A stretch of DNA of 64,000 bases from Listeria farberi (lineage in GTDB: Bacteria > Bacillota > Bacilli > Lactobacillales > Listeriaceae): positions 62,001 to 126,000 of the forward strand of contig NZ_JAARZJ010000003.1 of assembly GCF_014229245.1 (NCBI RefSeq), in the 5' to 3' direction. Position 1 is the first letter of the stretch; the number at the start of each line of letters is the position of its first letter. Of this stretch, positions 18,237 to 28,600 are shown in pieces. The notes under the pieces were generated by a model. It did no database searches. It was given only the letters and a program-made list of their open reading frames with translations, and was not told the origin of the DNA. The position numbers and the translations under genes are program-made.

Positions 18237-19430
18237 ATGGAAAAAACGATTGCAATTAACGCCGGAAGTTCTTCACTGAAATTCCAATTATATGATATGC
18301 CATCTGAACGTGTTATTACAGCAGGTATTGTAGAAAGAATTGGCTTGAAAGATTCTATTTTCACAATTACTGTAGACGGAGAAAAAATCAAAGAAATTAT
18401 TGATATTCCTGATCATGAAATTGCTGTTCAAATGCTACTTGAAAAATTAATTAATCACAAAGTTATCGGTTCTTACGATGAAATTACTGGAATTGGTCAC
18501 CGTGTCGTTCACGGTGGAGAAAGATTCCCTGAATCCGTTTATATTGATGACCAAGTAATTAAAGATATTGAAGCTCTATCTGAACTTGCGCCACTTCATA
18601 ATCCAGCAAACGTTACTGGAATTAAAGCTTTCCGTAAAATTTTACCTGACGTTGTTTCAGTGGCTGTTTTCGATACAGCGTTCCACCAAACAATGCCTCC
18701 AGCAAGTTACCTTTACAGCTTGCCTTACAGCTACTATGAAGATTATGGCATCCGTAAATACGGTTTCCATGGTACAAGTCACAAATATGTATCCGAACGC
18801 GCTGCAGAACTTCTAGGTCGTCCTGTAGAAGAGTTACGTTTACTAACATGTCACCTTGGAAATGGTGCTAGTATTGCTGCAATTGAAGGCGGAAAATCAA
18901 TGGATACTTCCATGGGATTCACTCCACTAGCAGGTGTTTCTATGGGAACTCGTTCTGGTAACATTGACCCAGCGCTTATTCCTTTTATTATGGAAAAAAC
19001 TGGCAAAACTGCTGAACAAGTGCTTGATGTATTAAATAAAGAATCTGGTATGCTTGGTGTTTCTGGTATTTCAAGCGACCTTCGTGATTTAGAAGATGAA
19101 GCTGCAAAAGGAAACGACCGTGCAGAACTTGCACTTCAAGTTTTCGTTGACCGTATTCATAAATACATTGGTTCTTATGCAGCTCGAATGAACGGCGTAG
19201 ACGCAATTATCTTCACAGCTGGTATCGGTGAAAATAGTTCATACATTCGTGAAAAAGTACTTCGTGGGCTTGAATTCATGGGCGTATACTGGGATCCAGC
19301 ACTTAACCAAGTGCGCGGAGAAGAAAGATTCCTTAACTACCCACATTCTCCGGTAAAAGTAATCATCATTCCTACAAACGAAGAATTAATGATTGCTCGT
19401 GATGTAGAGACAATTAAAAACAATCGCTAA
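18237..19430 (+). CDS. ackA: Acetate kinase
   Basis: Interconverts acetyl phosphate plus ADP with acetate plus ATP, the overflow route from pyruvate. The protein has 397 residues and an ASKHA fold. The signature [20 protein letters not shown] is at the N-terminus, [12 protein letters not shown]-type residues ([10 protein letters not shown]) are near 180, and [13 protein letters not shown] is near 327. I prefer ATG 18237 because the family begins there. An in-frame ATG at 18213 overlapping ytxK has AAGGG upstream and cannot be excluded. It is probably cotranscribed with the methyltransferase gene. Codon use is more biased than its neighbours, consistent with high expression. Confidence 0.96.
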   Translation: MEKTIAINAGSSSLKFQLYDMPSERVITAGIVERIGLKDSIFTITVDGEKIKEIIDIPDHEIAVQMLLEKLINHKVIGSYDEITGIGHRVVHGGERFPESVYIDDQVIKDIEALSELAPLHNPANVTGIKAFRKILPDVVSVAVFDTAFHQTMPPASYLYSLPYSYYEDYGIRKYGFHGTSHKYVSERAAELLGRPVEELRLLTCHLGNGASIAAIEGGKSMDTSMGFTPLAGVSMGTRSGNIDPALIPFIMEKTGKTAEQVLDVLNKESGMLGVSGISSDLRDLEDEAAKGNDRAELALQVFVDRIHKYIGSYAARMNGVDAIIFTAGIGENSSYIREKVLRGLEFMGVYWDPALNQVRGEERFLNYPHSPVKVIIIPTNEELMIARDVETIKNNR

Positions 19431-19440
19431 AAACGATAAA

Positions 19441-19477
19441 AAAGGCTAGCTCTTTTTAAAGAGCTAGCCTTTTTCTA
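19441..19477. terminator. Bidirectional terminator between ackA and usp
   Basis: AAAAGGCTAGCTCTTT and its complement form a 16-bp stem with a two-base loop. It is flanked by A and T runs and serves both convergent genes. Confidence 0.94.
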
Positions 19478-19480
19478 TTA

Positions 19481-19945
19481 TTATTTCTCATCTTTATAAT
19501 CAGGCACATCATTACGAACTACAAGGACATCACAAGGGGAGTGGCGAATAATATATTCTGATACACTACCAATTAACAAACGTTCTACAGCGTTTAGGCC
19601 AGTAGCACCACACATAATTAAATCTGCTTGGAATGCTTTTGCTGCTTCTTTTGTAATGGCTGTTTTTGGTGAACCGTATTCAATATAGCTTTCTACTTTT
19701 GTTACACCGCCTTTTAAAGCATCTTCTTTATAGCCACTAAGTAATTCGTCTGCATATTCAGTAGCTTTGTCCGCCATGCTTGTATCATAATTGGCTACGG
19801 ACGAGAACGCACGTGTATCAATAACATGTACAAGACCAAGCGCCGCATCATTACGGTTAGCCACTTGAATTGCTTTTTGGAAAGCTCTTTCTGCTTCTTT
19901 AGATCCATCAACTGCTACTAAAACTCTTTCATATTGTTGTAACAT
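19481..19945 (-). CDS. Universal stress protein, UspA family
   Basis: A 154-residue cytoplasmic nucleotide-binding stress protein. It opens MLQQYERVLVAVDGSKEAE and ends with the ATP-binding pattern CGATGLNAVERLLIGSVSEY followed by IIRHSPCDVLVVR (G-2x-G-9x-G-S). It is thus of the ATP-binding subclass. The minus-strand ATG at 19945 follows GGAGGAATT; an earlier in-frame Met overlaps the ribosome site. Expression is probably stress-linked (sigma-B in Listeria is common for Usp genes), but no sigma-B promoter was confirmed. Confidence 0.93.
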   Translation of the reverse strand: MLQQYERVLVAVDGSKEAERAFQKAIQVANRNDAALGLVHVIDTRAFSSVANYDTSMADKATEYADELLSGYKEDALKGGVTKVESYIEYGSPKTAITKEAAKAFQADLIMCGATGLNAVERLLIGSVSEYIIRHSPCDVLVVRNDVPDYKDEK

Positions 19946-20099
19946 AATAATTCCTCCAATCAAAATATATGTATCTACTATACTTATATTTTACCCCTTT
20001 TTTTCCAAAAGAACCATAAAATGAAAAATAAATTATTATGAGGTAAATATTTCGTCTAATTTTGCTAAATCTTTTGTTTGAATTTCCGTTAGTTAATTT

Positions 20100-20128
20100 T
20101 TTACAATTTAGGTATATTGTGTTAGCAT
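20100..20128 (+). promoter_or_regulatory. Promoter of ald
   Basis: TTTACA (20100-20105), a 17-base spacer and TAGCAT (20123-20128), some 57 bases before ald. Confidence 0.5.
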
Positions 20129-20185
20129 GGGGGTGTAGAAAATCTTTTATAGTCTATTATACCTATATCGAGGAGAGTGATTTAG

Positions 20186-21298
20186 ATGTTAGTCGGCGTA
20201 CCAAGAGAAATAAAAAATAATGAGAATAGGGTGGCAATGACCCCGGCAAGTGTTTTTTCTTATGTAAATGCAGGACACACTGTTTATGTGGAAAAAGATG
20301 CGGGGATTGGCTCTAATTATCAAGACGCTGATTTTGTGCAAGCGGGAGCAAAAATTGTCGAAACAGCTAAAGAGGCTTGGGATGTAGACATGGTTGTAAA
20401 AGTAAAAGAACCAATTGCTTCAGAATACCAATATTTTAAAGAAGGTTTATTACTTTTCACATATTTACATTTAGCGAATGAACCAAAGCTTGCCGAAGCT
20501 TTATTACAAAGTAAAGTAAATAGTGTAGCTTATGAAACAGTAGAACTCGCTGATCATACACTTCCACTACTTTCTCCAATGAGTGAGGTTGCAGGAAGAA
20601 TGGCAGCTCAGATTGGCGCACAATTTTTACAAAGAACAAATGGTGGTATGGGTGTATTGCTTGGTGGTGTACCTGGTGTTGAGAAAAGTGAAGTAGTTAT
20701 TATCGGTGGCGGAATTGCTGGAACAAATGCAGCAAAAATTGCTGTAGGACTTGGCGCTAATGTTACAATACTGGATATGAATTTGAAACGACTTCGCGAA
20801 TTAGATGATATTTTTGGGAATCAAGTACAAACTTTAATGTCAAATGATTTTAACATCGAAATGGCTGTTAAAAAGGCCGATTTAGTCATAGGAGCTGTAT
20901 TAATCAAAGGAGCAAAAGCACCAAAATTAGTTAAGGAGCATGTTATTAAACAAATGATTCCTGGTTCAGTTCTTGTGGATATTGCAATTGATCAGGGCGG
21001 GATTTTTGAAACTACCGATCATGTTTCTACACATGATAATCCAACATATGAAAAATATGGAGTTCTTCATTATGCAGTTGCTAATATGCCAGGAGCTGTT
21101 CCGCGGACATCTACCTTAGCGTTAACAAATGCTACCTTACCATTTGGATTAAAACTTGCGAATGATGGATTAGAAGAAGCTATAAAAAAAGATCCATACT
21201 TGCTTCGTGGTTTAAATACGTATCAAGGGCATATTACGTATAAAGCTGTTTCTGATTCTTTGAATTTACCTTATACAAATAGTGCAGAATTAATTTAA
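20186..21298 (+). CDS. ald: Alanine dehydrogenase
   Basis: NAD-dependent reversible deamination of L-alanine to pyruvate and ammonia. The 370-residue protein begins [20 protein letters not shown], which includes the pyruvate-binding arginine and the PREIK signature. The Rossmann motif [20 protein letters not shown] lies near residue 170, and [17 protein letters not shown] near 268 is characteristic of the AlaDH/PNT family. A clear GAGGAGAG site precedes ATG. It is monogenic, with promoter and terminator of its own. Confidence 0.97.
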   Translation: MLVGVPREIKNNENRVAMTPASVFSYVNAGHTVYVEKDAGIGSNYQDADFVQAGAKIVETAKEAWDVDMVVKVKEPIASEYQYFKEGLLLFTYLHLANEPKLAEALLQSKVNSVAYETVELADHTLPLLSPMSEVAGRMAAQIGAQFLQRTNGGMGVLLGGVPGVEKSEVVIIGGGIAGTNAAKIAVGLGANVTILDMNLKRLRELDDIFGNQVQTLMSNDFNIEMAVKKADLVIGAVLIKGAKAPKLVKEHVIKQMIPGSVLVDIAIDQGGIFETTDHVSTHDNPTYEKYGVLHYAVANMPGAVPRTSTLALTNATLPFGLKLANDGLEEAIKKDPYLLRGLNTYQGHITYKAVSDSLNLPYTNSAELI

Positions 21299-21299
21299 T

Positions 21300-21336
21300 A
21301 AAAAGCAAACTTCCGCACGGAAGTTTGCTTTTTTTA
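21300..21336. terminator. Terminator between ald and pepQ
   Basis: AAAAAGCAAACTTCCG pairs with CGGAAGTTTGCTTTTT around a very short loop, flanked by A and T runs. It probably acts in both directions, its edge touching the pepQ stop. Confidence 0.93.
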
Positions 21337-22431
21337 TTTGATAACTTGTAACGTTTTTGGAAACTCGGTTAGCACTTGAACACCGTCTTTTGTAACTACT
21401 AAGTCATCTTCAATACGAACGCCAGCCACTCCAGGAACATAAATACCTGGTTCAATCGTAAATACCATATTTTCCTGCAATTCCATTTTATTTGTTTCTG
21501 TGATGGAAGGGAATTCGTGAACACTAGCACCTAATCCGTGACCGAGGCGATGGGGGAAATAATCGCCATATCCAGCTTCACAAATAATATTCCTAGCAGT
21601 TAAATCGATATCACTTGCTTTTATACCAGCTTTTACTTTTTCAACAGCAGCTAGTTGTGCTTCTAAAACAGTATCGTAAATTTTTTTCTGTTCATCGGAA
21701 ATGTCACCGAAAGCCACTGTACGTGTAATGTCAGAGCAATAGCCTTTATGGACAACCCCTAAATCAAATAAAACTAAATCGCCTTTTTGGATTTTAGTTT
21801 CGCCAGGAGTACCGTGTGGCAGGGCACCGTTTTTACCAGTAAGCACCATTGTATCGAAAGACATTGCGGTTACGCCTTTTTTCTTCATTTCATATTCGAT
21901 TTTTGCCACAATTTCTGCTTCGGTTTTGCCTTCTGCGATTTCGTCTACGCCAACTTGTACCGCATAATCTGCTAATAAAGCTGCTTCTTTTAATATTTTT
22001 AGTTCGGCTTCTGTTTTTATAAGACGAATTTGCTCGATTTTGTGTTCAATCGGAATGAAAGAGCTGTCGGCGAATAAACCACCTAATTGTTCGTAGCGAT
22101 CTACGCTCATATGTTTTTTCTCAATAGCAAATTTACTTGGATTTGCTATACGTTTTTTGATTTCGTCTGCAATGATTGTGAAAGGGTTCTCGGTATCGTT
22201 ATATCCATACGCAGGGTGTGTCCAGTCGCCGCCACGAACATCTTCTACTTCAAGAGCCGGCGTAAATAGAAAAGGTTCGTTATCTGGGAAGACAGCTAAG
22301 CCAAGTACACGCTCATGTGGCTCACTATGATAACCTGAGAAATAGGCGATGTTCTCTGGATCTGTTAAAAATGCCACCTCGGCACCTTGGTCTTTTAACC
22401 AGTTTTGTAAGACATCGATATTTTTTTCCAT
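21334..22431 (-). CDS. pepQ: Xaa-Pro dipeptidase (M24B family)
   Basis: Cytoplasmic metallopeptidase that cleaves Xaa-Pro dipeptides. The protein has 365 residues: an N-terminal creatinase-type domain, then the pita-bread catalytic domain. The five metal ligands can be placed in LVLFDLGVVHKGYCSDITRT (two Asp), HRLGHGLGASVHEFP (His), FTIEPGIYVPG (Glu) and GVRIEDDLVV (Glu). The ribosome site GGAAAGAAGG lies before the ATG. It is transcribed alone, opposite to ald. Confidence 0.94.
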   Translation of the reverse strand: MEKNIDVLQNWLKDQGAEVAFLTDPENIAYFSGYHSEPHERVLGLAVFPDNEPFLFTPALEVEDVRGGDWTHPAYGYNDTENPFTIIADEIKKRIANPSKFAIEKKHMSVDRYEQLGGLFADSSFIPIEHKIEQIRLIKTEAELKILKEAALLADYAVQVGVDEIAEGKTEAEIVAKIEYEMKKKGVTAMSFDTMVLTGKNGALPHGTPGETKIQKGDLVLFDLGVVHKGYCSDITRTVAFGDISDEQKKIYDTVLEAQLAAVEKVKAGIKASDIDLTARNIICEAGYGDYFPHRLGHGLGASVHEFPSITETNKMELQENMVFTIEPGIYVPGVAGVRIEDDLVVTKDGVQVLTEFPKTLQVIK

Positions 22432-22545
22432 AATTGTACCTTCTTTCCAATTGATTTCTATTTCATGATAACATGTGGAGGAAATATTTTGCTAATAAAC
22501 GCCTCCTAGTTTACGAGGTGTTATATATTAGTTTATAATAAATAG

Positions 22546-22554
22546 TGGTACAAT
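22546..22554 (+). promoter_or_regulatory. Extended -10 promoter of the MBL-fold/YtoI-like/nrnA cluster
   Basis: TGG followed by TACAAT (22549-22554), about 40 bases before the MBL-fold gene. The -35 region is weak. Confidence 0.45.
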
Positions 22555-22594
22555 AATACACGTAAAATAATTAATCAGGAAGGAAGTTTTTACT

Positions 22595-23281
22595 ATGAAG
22601 ATTTCATTTCATGGTCAATCTTGTATTAAAATAATTACTGGAAATACAACTATTTTAGTTGATCCATTTATTTCTGGGAATGAAAAGTGTGATTTAAAAG
22701 CAGAAGAGCAAATGCCAGATTTTATTGTTCTGTCGCATGGGCATGATGATCATGTCGGTGATACAGTTGAAATTGCTAAGAATTCTGGAGCAACAGTCAT
22801 TTGTAATGCAGATTTAGCTGCATTTTTAGCTGTAGAAGATGGTCTTGAGAATATTGCGGCAATGCATATTGGTGGGAAAAGACAGTTTAGTTTTGGGCAA
22901 ATAAAGTTAACGCAAGCTTTTCACGGATCACAGACAGTTCGAGATGGTCGCATTGTTAACCTTGGTTTCCCAACCGGAATTGTATTTACGATAGAAGATA
23001 AAAATATTTATTTTGCAGGGGACACTGGTTTATTTTCTGATATGAAATTAATTGGTGAATTAACCCCGTTAGATGTTGCTTTTTTGCCAATTGGGGATAA
23101 TTTTACAATGGGACCGGAAGATGCGGCGATTGCAGCACGATTTTTACAAGCGAAATTAGTTGTTCCAATACATTACAATACATTTCCTTTGATTGCGCAA
23201 GATCCGCACAAATTTGTTGCATCGCTTGATAAGGGGATAACTGGCAAAGTACTTGAAATTGGGGAAGGTATCGAAATCTAA
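22595..23281 (+). CDS. Metal-dependent hydrolase, UPF0173 (YtkL-like metallo-beta-lactamase fold)
   Basis: A 228-residue MBL-fold protein beginning [13 protein letters not shown]. The metal motif reads [11 protein letters not shown] (about residue 46), with further ligands in [19 protein letters not shown] and [11 protein letters not shown]. It is of the UlaG/UPF0173 type and its natural substrate is unknown. GGAAGGAAG lies upstream of ATG. It heads a run with a DRTGG/CBS/hotdog protein and NrnA, an order shared with Bacillus (ytkL-ytoI-nrnA), which hints at nucleotide-related metabolism (inference). Confidence 0.9.
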   Translation: MKISFHGQSCIKIITGNTTILVDPFISGNEKCDLKAEEQMPDFIVLSHGHDDHVGDTVEIAKNSGATVICNADLAAFLAVEDGLENIAAMHIGGKRQFSFGQIKLTQAFHGSQTVRDGRIVNLGFPTGIVFTIEDKNIYFAGDTGLFSDMKLIGELTPLDVAFLPIGDNFTMGPEDAAIAARFLQAKLVVPIHYNTFPLIAQDPHKFVASLDKGITGKVLEIGEGIEI

Positions 23282-23306
23282 CAAAATAGGAATGGGTGAA
23301 CGAGTC

Positions 23307-24620
23307 GTGGCCACAAAACATGAACAGATTTTAAAATACATTGAAAATCTTGCAGTTGGAGAAAAAATTTCTGTGCGAAAAATCGCAAAAAACTTATCTG
23401 TAAGTGAGGGTACCGCTTATCGGGCTATTAAAGACGCAGAAATAATCGGGTTTGTTTCCACCATTAAACGAGTGGGGACACTTCGAATTGAACGAAAACA
23501 AAAGGATAGTATCGAAAAATTAACTTTTGCTGAGATTGTGAACATGATTGATGGGCAAGTGTTAGGCGGTCGTGCTGGGCTTTACAAATCGCTTAATAAG
23601 TTTGTTATTGGTGCGATGACGGTGGAAGCGATGGAACGCTATACCGACGCTGGGAACTTATTAATTGTCGGAAATCGGGTGAGCGCTCATGAACTTGCTT
23701 TGAAACGTGGCGCGGCGGTACTGATTACTGGTGGATTTGATACGGACGACGAAGTAAAACAGTTGGCGGATGAGAAAGAATTGCCTATTTTATCGACTTC
23801 GTATGATACGTTTACGGTTGCAACGATGATTAACCGCGCGATTTATGACCAATTAATTAAAAAAGAAGTAGTATTTGTTGAGGATATTTTGACACCACTA
23901 GAAACAACTGCATTTTTATCTACGTCTGATAAAGTGGAAGATTGGCATAAAATGGAAGAGGCAACAGGCCACAGCCGTTTCCCTGTTGTTAACCGGGCGA
24001 TGAGACTAACTGGGATGGTTACGAGTAAGGATATTCTAGAAAAAAATCCAAGTATTTCGATTGAACGAGTAATGACAAAAAATCCGTTAACCGTTGGACC
24101 GAAAATGAGCGTAGCCTCGGTGGCACACATGATGATTTGGGAGAGTATCGAAGTAATTCCGGTCGTTAAAGATGACTTAACTTTAATTGGTATCGTTAGC
24201 AGACAGGATATTCTAAAATCTATGCAAATGATTCAAAAACAACCGCAAGTCGGCGAAACAATTGATGATACGATTGCGAATCAGCTTTCCGAAAAAGCAG
24301 ATACTGGCGAAGAGGCAGATTACGAATTTAAAGTAAGCCCCCAAATGACTAATTCGCTTGGAACATTATCGTACGGTGTATTTACCCAAGTGGTCTGCGA
24401 AGTCGTACAGCAAAAACTATTTTCTATGAAGAAACGGAATGTAGCGATTGAAAATGTAACAATGTATTTTCTAAAACCTGTTCAAATGGACGCGACGATT
24501 GTCATTAAGCCGCGAATTTTGGAAATGGGGCGTAAAGCCGGGAAGTTAGATGTAGAGCTTTATTTAGAAGGGATTTTGACCGGAAAAGCTATTGTCGCTT
24601 GTCAAATGATGGAACGTTAA
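23307..24620 (+). CDS. HTH-DRTGG-CBS-hotdog domain protein (YtoI-like)
   Basis: A 437-residue multidomain protein. The N-terminal winged-helix-like segment (MATKHEQILKYIENLAVGEK, then KNLSVSEGTAYRAIKDAE) spans about 1-65, a DRTGG domain about 70-185, and two CBS domains about 190-305 (FPVVNRAMRLTGMVTSKDIL and IPVVKDDLTLIGIVSRQDIL). A C-terminal thioesterase-like hotdog domain covers about 315-437. I take GTG 23307, with GGGTGA seven bases upstream; ATG 23292 is an alternative. The CBS pair suggests adenosine-nucleotide sensing. Ligand, DNA target and any thioesterase activity are unknown. Confidence 0.88.
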   Translation: MATKHEQILKYIENLAVGEKISVRKIAKNLSVSEGTAYRAIKDAEIIGFVSTIKRVGTLRIERKQKDSIEKLTFAEIVNMIDGQVLGGRAGLYKSLNKFVIGAMTVEAMERYTDAGNLLIVGNRVSAHELALKRGAAVLITGGFDTDDEVKQLADEKELPILSTSYDTFTVATMINRAIYDQLIKKEVVFVEDILTPLETTAFLSTSDKVEDWHKMEEATGHSRFPVVNRAMRLTGMVTSKDILEKNPSISIERVMTKNPLTVGPKMSVASVAHMMIWESIEVIPVVKDDLTLIGIVSRQDILKSMQMIQKQPQVGETIDDTIANQLSEKADTGEEADYEFKVSPQMTNSLGTLSYGVFTQVVCEVVQQKLFSMKKRNVAIENVTMYFLKPVQMDATIVIKPRILEMGRKAGKLDVELYLEGILTGKAIVACQMMER

Positions 24621-24640
24621 AAAGAAATAGAGGCGAAACA

Positions 24641-25576
24641 ATGAAAAGTGAGATTTTACAACAAATAAAACAATATGAAACGATTATTTTGCATAGGCAT
24701 GTACGTCCTGACCCAGATGCATACGGTTCGCAAATGGGACTTGCAGAAATTATCCGAGCTAGTTTTCCAGAGAAAAAAGTTTACTCGGTTGGGAATGATG
24801 AAGTGTCGCTCCAATTTTTAGGTGCAGTAGATGAAATAGCCGATGAAGTATATAAAGATGCGCTTGTAATTGTGTGTGACACCGCAAACCAAGAGCGGAT
24901 TTCAGACGGGCGGTTTAACCTCGGTAAAGCACTAATCAAAATTGACCACCATCCAAATGACGATGCTTATGGTGATTTACTTTGGGTTGATACGACTGCT
25001 TCTTCTTGTAGCGAAATGATTGCTGCTTTTTGGGAATCATTTTCAGAAGAGTTAATTCTAAATGAAAAAGCTGCAAGACTCCTCTATGCTGGAATTGTTG
25101 GTGATACTGGACGGTTCTTGTATCCAAGTACAACAGAAGAAACTTTACTTCTATCCTCGTATTTAGTAACATTTCCATTTAATCGTCCGGCGCTTTACCG
25201 TGAATTATATGAGCTACCAAAAAATACAGTGAAGCTTTCAGGGTATATTTTGCAAAACTTTGTTATGGATGAAAATGGCGCTGCAACCGTTTATTTAAGT
25301 GATACGCTTTTAAACGAGTTTGAAGTAGATCCGCGCGACGCTTCCGCACTTGTATCTTGCATCGAAAATGTGGAAGGAATTAAGGCGTGGATTATGTTCA
25401 TTCAAGAAGGCCCGGTTTTCAGAGCGCGGTTACGTTCAAAAGGACCAGTTATTAATGAGCTAGCGAAAGAATACGGTGGAGGCGGACACCCACTCGCTTC
25501 TGGCGCGACCCTTCATAATGAAGAAGAAATAAAAGAAATGACAGCAAAACTTGCACGCATCTGTGCGGCTAAATAA
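24641..25576 (+). CDS. nrnA: Oligoribonuclease / pAp phosphatase NrnA (DHH-DHHA1)
   Basis: Degrades short RNA oligonucleotides and dephosphorylates pAp, and in related bacteria acts on linear dinucleotides from cyclic-di-nucleotide turnover. The 311-residue protein has the DHH metal residues in HRHVRPDPDAYGSQ (about 20), VCDTAN (about 80) and DHHPNDDAYGD (about 103), plus the DHHA1 signature GGGGHPLASGA near residue 285. ATG 24641 has GAGG upstream. A terminator follows. Its place next to a CBS-domain protein is conserved with Bacillus. Confidence 0.94.
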   Translation: MKSEILQQIKQYETIILHRHVRPDPDAYGSQMGLAEIIRASFPEKKVYSVGNDEVSLQFLGAVDEIADEVYKDALVIVCDTANQERISDGRFNLGKALIKIDHHPNDDAYGDLLWVDTTASSCSEMIAAFWESFSEELILNEKAARLLYAGIVGDTGRFLYPSTTEETLLLSSYLVTFPFNRPALYRELYELPKNTVKLSGYILQNFVMDENGAATVYLSDTLLNEFEVDPRDASALVSCIENVEGIKAWIMFIQEGPVFRARLRSKGPVINELAKEYGGGGHPLASGATLHNEEEIKEMTAKLARICAAK

Positions 25577-25581
25577 ACAAG

Positions 25582-25616
25582 AAATAAAGCCAGTTTAACT
25601 AGCTGGCTTTATTTTT
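25582..25616 (+). terminator. Intrinsic terminator after nrnA
   Basis: AAATAAAGCCAG pairs with CTGGCTTTATTT around a nine-base loop, followed by T residues. Confidence 0.92.
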
Positions 25617-25697
25617 ATATAAAAACACGAACACACTTTCTTTTTTTTAGCTTAACCGATATAATGGAAAAAGAGAGTTTTGAAAGGAGAGAGGATA

Positions 25698-28600
25698 GTG
25701 GGGTTTGTTCATTTACAAGTTGCGAGTGCTTATGATTTGCTTTCTAGTACAGCATCAATCGATAAGCTAATCGCTAAAGCAAAAGAATACCATTATCCAG
25801 CCTTAGCAATTACGGATAAAAATGTACTTTACGGAGTAGTTGAATTTTATCAAAAGTGTTTAGCGGCGGATATAAAACCAATTATCGGGATGACGGTGAC
25901 AATACAAGGTTACTTAAATCCAATTAATTCATATGAGTTGATATTAATTGCGGAATCAACCGCTGGATATCATGAGTTATTAAAAATCGCAAGTGCCATT
26001 CAAACACGGGAAGAAGGTCCCGAATTGCCACAGAGTTGGTTGCGTGCGTATAGCAGTCATTTAATTGCTATTTCACCCGGCGCCAAGGGAGAAGTAGAGC
26101 GTCTTCTTATGGAAGAAAATCGCGACGGGGCACTAGAAGTTTACGAGAACTTAGTCAGGATTTTTGGCAAAGAATCCGTTTATTTATCAGCCCAAAAAGA
26201 AAACCCACGCCTTTTTGCCAAAATAGAAGCTTTTTCAGCAGAAGAAAAGGCTCCTGTTGTTGCAACGAAAGATGTCCAATATATGGAGCCAAAAGATGCT
26301 CAGGCTAAAGAAGTTTTGACTGCAATCCGTGATAATCGTACAGTAGATTGGGAGACGCTGCCACTCGCTGGTCCCAATTATTTTACTTCACAGGCTGAAA
26401 TGGAGCGTGACTGGCAGACTGATTTCGAAAAACAGGCATGTCTCGAAACAGAGAAATTAGCCGAACGTTGTCACGTTGAAATCGCCTTAGATCAGCATTT
26501 GTTGCCAAGATTTCCGTTAAACCAAGAACAAAATGCCTCAGATGTTTTAAGGCAAACGGCTTATGCTGGCTTGAAAGAACGGGATTTATTAGCAAAAGAA
26601 TATCGCGAACGTTTAGATTATGAGCTAAACGTTATTACAGAGATGGGGTTTGCAGATTATTTCTTAATTGTTTGGGATGTTATCCGTTATTCTCGAGAAG
26701 CAGGAATTTTAACTGGACCAGGTAGGGGGTCTGCGGCAGGGTCGCTTGTTTCCTATGCGCTTAGAATTACCGATGTCAATCCAATTCGTTATAACTTGCT
26801 ATTTGAACGATTTTTAAACCCAGAAAGAATAACAATGCCTGATATTGACTTAGATTTTCCAGATAATCGCAGGGATGAAGTAATTTCTTATGTCGTATCT
26901 AAATACGGAGAGGCGCACGTTGCCCAAATTGGTACATTCGGGACCTTAGCTGCTAAAGCGGCGATTCGTGATACTGCGAGAAGCTTTGGTTTAAATTCGG
27001 TCCTATTATCAGAATGGTCGAAGTTAATTCCAAGTCAATTAGGCATCACCTTACAAAAAGCCTTCCAAGAAAGTCCACGACTGGAAAATCATATTAAAAG
27101 CTCCAAAGAAAACGAAATGATATGGGAAGTAGCTTGCCAACTCGAAGGTTTACCGCGCCATATTTCGACGCATGCTGCCGGGATTGTTATTAGCGATAAG
27201 CCCCTCGTTGAACAAGTTGCGCTTCAATTAGGTAGCGGAGATGCTAGATTGACCCAGTTTGCTATGGGGGAATTAGAAAAAATCGGCTTACTTAAAATGG
27301 ACTTTCTTGGGCTCAGAAATCTGAGTTTACTTGATCGTGTTTTAAAATCAATTAATTATACTCGAGAAACGCCGCTAACTTTAGCAGATATTTCTTTAGA
27401 AGATAAAAAAACATTAAAACTGTTTCAAACAGGCGATACGACAGGCGTATTCCAATTTGAGTCAGACGGGATTCGCCGAGTGCTCCGAAAATTAAAGCCG
27501 ACTTCTTTTGAAGATGTTGTGGCTGTGGATGCACTTTACCGCCCAGGACCAATGGAACAAATTGATACGTTTATTGCTAGAAAGCACGGAAAAGAAAAAA
27601 TTCAATATCCACATCCAGATTTAGCGCCTATTTTAGAAGTGACTTATGGCGTTATCGTCTATCAAGAACAAATTATTCAAGTAGCTAATCAGATGGCTGG
27701 TTTTTCACTAGGAGAAGCAGATTTATTAAGACGAGCTGTCAGCAAGAAAAAAGCGGATGTTTTAAACGAGCAAAGACTTCATTTTGTTGAAGGAGCTAAA
27801 AATAAAGGGTATTTAGAGAGTAGTGCTAATCAAGTTTACGACATGATTGTCCAATTCGCGAATTATGGGTTTAACCGGAGTCATGCAGCTGCTTACTCAA
27901 AAATCGCTTTTCAATTAGCCTATTTAAAAGCACATTTTCCAGCGGCATTTATGTCGTCGCTTCTTAGTTCTGTTTTTGGAAACGATGATAAAATTTCCCA
28001 ATATATTACAGAAGCAAAGAACTATGGTATCAACATGTTAGCACCAAGTATTAATCATAGTAATTATTACTTCCAAATGGAAAACGAGACCTCAATCCGT
28101 TATAGTTTCCGGGTTATTCGAAAAGTACCAACAAAATTTATTTTAGAAATCATCAATGAACGGAAGAAAGCACCATTTAAAGACTTCTTTGACTTTTGTG
28201 AAAGAATGCCTCACAAAATGCTCTCAGAAACGGTTTTAGAAGCGCTTGTTTTTTCTGGTTGTTTTGATGAATTTGGTGAAGACCGGGCAACTATATTAGC
28301 AACAATAGATGCAGTACTGCAATACATTTCATTACTCGGAGAAGATTCAAAAGGTATGAATCTTTTTGCAGAAGATGATGAGTTTTTGAAAAAAATGAAA
28401 CCTCGTTACCGGAAAACCTCGCCAATTTCGATTGACGAAAAATTAGAAAAAGAAAAATTATATACGGGTCAATACGTTTCGGCACATCCAGTATCATATT
28501 ATCAAAACAAATTACAAAACCTTGCTATTACAAAGTTAGCGAGTGTTGTTTCTGGAAAAATCTATCAAGTTGCAGCCTATGTTCATGAAGTGAAGTCTAT

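Noticed and set aside
18568-18816. 82-codon frame within ackA on the same strand
   Set aside because: Out-of-frame overlap with a highly conserved gene and no ribosome site.
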